In this document: positions 30,698 to 35,788 of the stretch, piece by piece
How the letters are laid out: the number at the start of each line of letters is the position of its first letter
Position numbering within the stretch: position 1 is the first letter of the stretch
Assembly: GCA_029062045.1 (NCBI GenBank)
Contig: JAIDQV010000140.1
Coordinates: 1 to 35,788 of the forward strand
DNA from: Clostridia bacterium
GTDB lineage: Bacteria > Bacillota > Clostridia > Christensenellales > Borkfalkiaceae
Direction: 5' to 3'
DNA: 35,788 nucleotides
Notes under the pieces: generated by a model
Seen by the model: only the letters and a program-made list of their open reading frames with translations
Told to the model about the DNA's origin: nothing
The model's database searches: none
Program-made: the position numbers and the translations under genes

Positions 30698-33247
30698 CTA
30701 TATGAATAGCTTTTTATTGTTATATTTAACCTGCTCTACTTCTTTAGAAATTTTCCTATACTTCATTAAATCATTATCTAAGTGCACTATTTTACCATCT
30801 TTCATCTTTATCATCTCGGCACGCTCTCTGTTTATATAAAGAGCACTTTCTCTTGAAAAGCCAATTTTCTGTAAAAGAATAACTCTATAATTATTTGATC
30901 CATATTCCACAAATTCATACCAGTCATTACCTGCAATATCTTGACCGCATTCAATCTTACGTTCTGAAAACTTAAGAAAATAATTTTTCAACTTAAATTG
31001 TATTATGTTTTCTAATGTATTTAAAACATCATTTATAATATGATTCCTTTGATCTAGCGAATCATCAAAATCAATATATTGTCCATCAATGTATATTTGT
31101 CCCTTTCTTCTATGCCAATCAATGGTAGATTCTATTATTTGTTGTACCCCAAACCCACAAATCCACTGCTGCAATATAACAGAAAAATACTTTAAACGCT
31201 CGATTTTCCCTAGTTCTGTTTTACTTTCATATTTGCCCCAATTAAAAATTCTATGTAGCTCACTCAAAAATTCAAAGGTATTTTTAAAACTAATTTCTTT
31301 AGGGTAAGTTAATTTCTTTAAATTTATATCCCTATCAACTTCTTCAATTTGATCCGCAGTCGTAACCAAGTCATCTTGTAAATATTTATTTTCTTTAAAC
31401 AATTCTTTTATTTTAGTAGCATCTTCCGTCGTAAGGACATCTTCAAAAATTTTAGAAACTTTACTCTTATTCCCGTTAACAATGTCTTTTAATAACATAT
31501 TTAGAGCATACCTGGCAAAGTTAAGTTCTTCATATGTGCCTTTCTTCTCAAGACTTGTTTTCCCCTCTAACAAAGTTTTTACAATATCTTTTTTTCGGTT
31601 AGTCGATAAATAGTATTCTATTGATAACTTTTGATCTTGAACATCTAAATTTATGGCGCGCTTATATTTTTCAAAGGTTGAATTATCCGAAATAAAAAAT
31701 ATATTCCCGAACATATTAAATTCAATTCGTCCTACTCTACCGACTAAATTTTTAAAGTCAACCCTTGATTCATCTTTAAGCCAAGGCGATGACGATTTTA
31801 ACATTAAAAACAAATTTTCAGCAGGAAAATTTACACCCTCTAATAGCGTAGATGTGCAAAAAACCGTTTGTATAATTCCTTTTTTAAATAAATCCTCTAT
31901 TTTTTCTTTTATTCGTGTTGGAATATATGCTACATGATAAGCAACTCTTCTTTTAAGAGTTTTAGCCAAATAACAATCCTCGTGTATTTCTTCCTTTACT
32001 TCTTCAATTAATTCATTCAACTCATCATTTTCTATTTCATCTAATAAAGAAGAAAATTCATTCGCCCATTGCACAGCTTCATTTTTAGTATTACAAAAAA
32101 CGATGTTACTTTTACCTTTCCCCAATTTTTGAACAATTTGTATTATATTTTCTCCCCAAGGAAAAGTTTCGGGCACATCTTCAAGCACATTAAAATCCTC
32201 ATCGACCTCTGAGTAGTAAAACAAATTATGACTATCATGATCAATAATAATTTTATTTTGGTTAACCGGAGAATATCGAATTCTTGTAGATGCTCTATTA
32301 AGATTATCGCTGACTAAATCTAAATATACTTGTGGATTGGGGATGTTCGGACAAGAGAAATAAATTCTTGCACTACTGTATTGTTTGTTAATTATACTCA
32401 TTATTTTGTAGAAAAAGGCACTTCTACCTTCACCTACAGAAATTTTATGTGCCTCGTCTATAAAAAGATAATTAACCACTTGATCTTTTACTTTCAGCAA
32501 ATGGTATAATAATCTTTCTTGCGTATATACCATTATGTAATTAAACTTATCATCCTCACCAACTATTGCAGCAGGAGATTTAACAACTTTGTAGTTATTT
32601 AAATCCAAGTTATCTTTTAAGTCATTTATAATATCGTTATAAATCTCGTTAATCAACGCATTGGTAGGAACAACAATTACAAAATTAGCCTTTTCTCCAC
32701 TAAGAATACACTCTTTGATAAACATACGAATAATAAATGTTTTCCCCAATGAAGTAGGTGCAGAGAAACTATAACTCTCACTCCTTTTCATATTATCGTA
32801 TGCAATGCTTTGTTTATTAATAAAATAACTTCCCTTTTCTCCGGGGATAGCATATTCTTCCTTAACTAAATACTCTCTTGCACATTCTACTAAATCAGAA
32901 TTAACATAATTGTCACAATTATTTGTTAGTCCAAAATAATTATTTACATTAGATAAAACGGACCCAAGATAATACTTAATTAATTCATCATTTGGATACA
33001 GTTTATTAAGTCTCGTCACAATATCTTGTGCCCAATTAAATAATTTATCTTTTTGTGCTTCATTTGTACACTTAGAAAGAATATCAGCAAAACGCAATGC
33101 ATCCATTTTCTCTTTTTGAGTAAGCGTAATGGCGTATTGATTATCTAAAATAGAATATGAATAATTTTCTACAGTCTTATTAAAAAGATAATGCAGGTAT
33201 TCATTTGATGCAATATTATTAAATAATAAATCACCGACTTTTATCAT
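30698..33247 (-). CDS. hamB: Hachiman defence helicase HamB
   Basis: An 849-residue superfamily 2 DNA helicase. Motif I APTSLGKT (163-170), motif II DEAH (264-267), motif III near SCPN and motif VI LVGRVGR (501-507) are all intact. The C-terminal 330 residues are helical and unique. It starts four bases after the stop of the DUF1837 gene. Together these are the Hachiman pair: HamB senses damaged or invading DNA and controls the HamA nuclease. Length and order (hamA-hamB) fit the published system. Base composition is much more AT-rich than the core genes, in line with acquisition. GAGGG precedes the ATG. Confidence 0.9.
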   Translation of the reverse strand: MIKVGDLLFNNIASNEYLHYLFNKTVENYSYSILDNQYAITLTQKEKMDALRFADILSKCTNEAQKDKLFNWAQDIVTRLNKLYPNDELIKYYLGSVLSNVNNYFGLTNNCDNYVNSDLVECAREYLVKEEYAIPGEKGSYFINKQSIAYDNMKRSESYSFSAPTSLGKTFIIRMFIKECILSGEKANFVIVVPTNALINEIYNDIINDLKDNLDLNNYKVVKSPAAIVGEDDKFNYIMVYTQERLLYHLLKVKDQVVNYLFIDEAHKISVGEGRSAFFYKIMSIINKQYSSARIYFSCPNIPNPQVYLDLVSDNLNRASTRIRYSPVNQNKIIIDHDSHNLFYYSEVDEDFNVLEDVPETFPWGENIIQIVQKLGKGKSNIVFCNTKNEAVQWANEFSSLLDEIENDELNELIEEVKEEIHEDCYLAKTLKRRVAYHVAYIPTRIKEKIEDLFKKGIIQTVFCTSTLLEGVNFPAENLFLMLKSSSPWLKDESRVDFKNLVGRVGRIEFNMFGNIFFISDNSTFEKYKRAINLDVQDQKLSIEYYLSTNRKKDIVKTLLEGKTSLEKKGTYEELNFARYALNMLLKDIVNGNKSKVSKIFEDVLTTEDATKIKELFKENKYLQDDLVTTADQIEEVDRDINLKKLTYPKEISFKNTFEFLSELHRIFNWGKYESKTELGKIERLKYFSVILQQWICGFGVQQIIESTIDWHRRKGQIYIDGQYIDFDDSLDQRNHIINDVLNTLENIIQFKLKNYFLKFSERKIECGQDIAGNDWYEFVEYGSNNYRVILLQKIGFSRESALYINRERAEMIKMKDGKIVHLDNDLMKYRKISKEVEQVKYNNKKLFI

Positions 33248-33251
33248 TTAT

Positions 33252-34175
33252 TCATCCCTCAAAATGATCTTTTGTTAATAACTGCTCCATAATTTTTTCT
33301 CTATCTTTATCAACATCATTAAATGGAAGAAAGTAAATATAAAAAGACATTCCTTTCAATTTTTTTTCTTCAATTTTTTCATCCAATTTTTTTACTATTT
33401 TAGGAATTTTTAATGTAATATTATTAATTGTATTTGCTCTGGTCTTCAATGAATCCCCTGTCGGTTCAATTTTTTCATCAAATCCAATAAATATACCTGC
33501 TGCAGTTTCTTTTATAACATTATTCTTAATATCTTCCGTCGTATTAGGAACAATTGAATTTATTACTTCTTGCGCCTCAGTTTCCGACATTGTTTCCTTA
33601 AAAATTTCCGTAGCAACAAGCGAAAAATCATATTCACGTTTTACAAGTGAACTAGATAGTGAATCAAACGCTTTAGAAATTGCCAGAGTACAATCGCCAA
33701 TTAATTTTGACTCACATAACACTACCTGATTATGCTTACCATAATCAGTTTCATATTGAAAATAATGTACGGCATCGGAATTATAATTATACTGATTGGG
33801 AGTTCCTTTTAACTCCATCTTACTTAACAATTTTGGGGCACCTAATACAACTTCTAAAAACAGATAAAGCAATAATTCGCCCAATTCTCCCCCCGCACCG
33901 GTTCCAGCATTCTTAACTTCATGGAATCGTGAGATCGCTTTAGAAATGGCCATTTCTAGGTCAGCTCTAAACTCTTTCCTTGACAATGCATATCTACCCA
34001 AATTTTTCTTGAGAATTTTAAATAGCTCATAATAGCTATACTGATTATTTTGAATATTTAATATAAAAAATTTAACTTGATTCTCGTTTGCTAAATCCAG
34101 TTTAACATTATGCGGAATTTCATAAAAGACCTTATCAAATTCTTCTTCCCCTATCGAAGACGTTTTAATTAACAT
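33252..34175 (-). CDS. hamA: Hachiman defence effector HamA (DUF1837 nuclease)
   Basis: A 307-residue protein of the HamA/DUF1837 family, a PD-(D/E)XK-type DNase. The active site is visible: GELGE (96-100), SDAVHY with Asp134, and CESKL with Glu155 and Lys157. The C-terminal part (about 225-300, IFIGFDEKIEP and KKLKGMSFYIYFLPFND) is typical of the domain. In Hachiman, HamA is held inactive by HamB and degrades DNA after infection is sensed. GGGAGG lies before the ATG. A local promoter TTGATT-17-TAAAAG is seen in the 84-base gap to the CoiA-like gene. Confidence 0.88.
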   Translation of the reverse strand: MLIKTSSIGEEEFDKVFYEIPHNVKLDLANENQVKFFILNIQNNQYSYYELFKILKKNLGRYALSRKEFRADLEMAISKAISRFHEVKNAGTGAGGELGELLLYLFLEVVLGAPKLLSKMELKGTPNQYNYNSDAVHYFQYETDYGKHNQVVLCESKLIGDCTLAISKAFDSLSSSLVKREYDFSLVATEIFKETMSETEAQEVINSIVPNTTEDIKNNVIKETAAGIFIGFDEKIEPTGDSLKTRANTINNITLKIPKIVKKLDEKIEEKKLKGMSFYIYFLPFNDVDKDREKIMEQLLTKDHFEG

Positions 34176-34259
34176 TCTCTTCCTCCCTTTGAACTTTACA
34201 TTAATTAACAGAACTTTTATAAAAATTGCATAGAAAAATCAATATGATTGAAAACAGTT

Positions 34260-35402
34260 CTATTTTCTTGCCTTGCGAGTACAATCACTGCAAATGCCTA
34301 AATTTATATGATTGGGGCCACCATAACTGCTAAATTCAGCATCTTCCCCAATCTTGCCGCAAATCTCACAACGTATCCATCTTACATCGCTAGAATCTCT
34401 AACTTGTACTTTTTGCTGATCAATTCTCGCTATAATTTCGGCTTTTCTTTCCTCATACCCTTTTGCTCTTTTGATTACAACCGTATTTATGTTTATGGGC
34501 TTATAAAAAGGCTGTTCAATAGTTCTTTGTACAATGGGTTTAGATAGCTGCAATTTACATTCAGTCGCTCGCCGTTCTCGTTCTTTAATTATATTTATTT
34601 CTTCTTCGAAAGCTTCACGCTTGCGTTGTAACCATTGATTGTATCTTTCATTAAAACCTTTAATAGATAAAACGTTATTCTCAAAAATCAATAAATTTGC
34701 AGGCGTTTCTTCTGAATAAATATCATTAAATTTCCTTACATAAATACGATTTCCATTATATTCATATTTATTACAATCCCAACGCGACTGTGAAATTGCC
34801 GTCCCATCTTTTTTGATAATTAAATACTCTTTAAAATTTGTTCTATTTAGTAAATACCTTTTCAAATAGAAAAGCTCATTTTCCTTGCTTCCATAATTAG
34901 TATCACTAACAACCAACCAAAAAACATTTATGCCTAGACATTCATACTCTTCATTTAAATTATCTATAATATTAGCCGTCGTTTGCTTCGAACCAAATTC
35001 CAACGCTATTCTGCTACCATTAGGGAGCATAAAAAATAATTGACTGTAATGGTGCTTAAGAACCTTTTGCTCACATTTAACATTATATCCGAGTTCAGAA
35101 AAATACTTATATAGCTTTAAGCGAAGTAGGCGAAACACCTGATTATCGTTTTTATCAAAATCCGCATAATCACATTTATCATTAATCAGATGCGCAAAAT
35201 AAGCACCCTTAATTTCACCGTGACAATAGCGAACAACAGGATTTTTACATCCTTGATCGGGACAAAGCAATTCTTTCTGCCCACTTGCCTTGCGAACTTC
35301 ATGCTCTAATTCAAATTCATTTGCTACATCGAATGCTATTAAATTTTTACCCTTCCATTTCGCATTTTCCATAAAAACATCTTGCGATTCAACTGTAATC
35401 AT
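34260..35402 (-). CDS. CoiA-like nuclease with zinc ribbons
   Basis: A 380-residue protein upstream of hamA. The N-terminal part fits the competence CoiA family: a zinc knuckle and core LLCPDQGCKNP (Cys47, Cys52), GAYFAHL (His71), a helix with NDNQVFRLLRLKLYKYF, then strands with Glu111 and LPNGSRIALEFGSKQ (Glu135, Lys139) of a restriction-endonuclease-like fold, ending GINVFWLVVSD. A coiled, Arg/Glu-rich helix (about 255-290) links to a C-terminal zinc ribbon, CEICGKIG...GICSDC. CoiA proteins act on recombination intermediates during transformation. Here it has the same AT-rich composition and strand as hamAB, 84 bases away, suggesting an accessory defence nuclease or sensor. Confidence 0.65.
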   Translation of the reverse strand: MITVESQDVFMENAKWKGKNLIAFDVANEFELEHEVRKASGQKELLCPDQGCKNPVVRYCHGEIKGAYFAHLINDKCDYADFDKNDNQVFRLLRLKLYKYFSELGYNVKCEQKVLKHHYSQLFFMLPNGSRIALEFGSKQTTANIIDNLNEEYECLGINVFWLVVSDTNYGSKENELFYLKRYLLNRTNFKEYLIIKKDGTAISQSRWDCNKYEYNGNRIYVRKFNDIYSEETPANLLIFENNVLSIKGFNERYNQWLQRKREAFEEEINIIKERERRATECKLQLSKPIVQRTIEQPFYKPININTVVIKRAKGYEERKAEIIARIDQQKVQVRDSSDVRWIRCEICGKIGEDAEFSSYGGPNHINLGICSDCTRKARK

Positions 35403-35788
35403 AAGTTCTTCTTAGCACTCTCTTATGAATGCCTATTTCTTTGTTTCACCTTTTAACCCTACCGTCAACAAATTTGCACAATAGCCCTCTCGCCTTATTT
35501 TCTGAACGCTGACAAATTAAAAACTTGTCTTCACTCCATATCAAAGCCGCAACTATTTAGACCACGGTTTATTATGATTACCTACAATCATAATCCCTCT
35601 TTATTATTTAGACTCTCCAAATACAAGTTTTTTTCGCATTTTGAAAAAACTTTTTCGACATCATTTGCGTATTTTTCGTGTTTATATAATAAGGTAAAAA
35701 TTCTTTGCGAAAAGTGTCATGTTTAAAAAAATTAATATAAGAAAGACAATAAGCATATAACTAACATTCTCGGCAGTATTGATAACCG
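35403..35788. other. Non-coding right edge with direct repeats and hairpin
   Basis: No sure gene. TATTTAGAC occurs at 35554-35562 and 35605-35613, and between them is a perfect inverted repeat, ATTATGATT (35571-35579) and AATCATAAT (35586-35594). On the minus strand this contains a 12-codon frame, MIVGNHNKPWSK (35553-35591), with GAGGG before its ATG. Whether it is a leader peptide, an att-type site or chance cannot be said. Confidence 0.4.

Noticed and set aside
35654-35660. TGTCGAA (0A-box core) on the minus strand near the right end
   Set aside because: A 7-mer is expected about four times in a window of this size, and no promoter or Spo0A-linked gene is beside it.

Overview
The window looks like a chromosomal segment of a Gram-positive, low-to-mid GC bacterium of the class Clostridia, probably an uncultured gut lineage. 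The basis is a Spo0A-type response regulator, KtrAB-type potassium uptake, SH3-NlpC/P60 and small lipoproteins with lipoboxes, BspA-type leucine-rich and InlB B-type repeat surface proteins, sigma-A promoters of the TTGACA-17-TATAAT kind and many rho-independent hairpins. No rRNA or species marker is present, so I do not name a genus.

Layout. Positions 1-500 are non-coding. 501-4865 holds surface lipoproteins (BspA-type, NlpC/P60, InlB-type), a divergent XRE regulator/PH-domain membrane protein pair with two matching operators, and a DUF1858 redox protein. 5004-12955 is housekeeping: a large membrane protein, a Na/Pi cotransporter-PhoU fusion, trmL, rdgB, a YfcE-type phosphoesterase, a membrane protein and a phospho-sugar mutase. 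13003-17896 has a DUF4874/DUF4832 protein, a conserved small protein, tRNA-Ser(UGA), RadC, a YhhN-like membrane protein, a tyrosine phosphatase and a small lipoprotein. 18001-21118 is the amino-sugar operon glmM-glmS; glmM appears to start at an ACG codon. 21617-23641 is ktrB-ktrA. 23676-24606 is an XRE regulator-comF operon. 24648-27851 contains unassigned proteins and a WYL-domain regulator.

Two regions stand out. At 27865-30326 a GHKL sensor kinase and a Spo0A-like response regulator flank an unannotated 19-residue tryptophan-rich peptide gene (29444-29503). The peptide gene has a purine-rich ribosome site and a terminator, and it shares a divergent control region with the kinase that contains a perfect 0A-box. 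This looks like an undescribed peptide signalling module. At 30698-35402 an AT-rich, probably acquired block carries a Hachiman anti-phage system (hamA, hamB) with a CoiA-like nuclease gene upstream; repeats lie on both sides of it.

A general property of this genome also shows. At least six genes (1490, 5004, 8462, 8988, 24606 and 29340) have a -10 box placed so that transcription should begin exactly on the A of the start codon, and two more lie within two bases of that. Leaderless mRNAs are therefore probably common here.
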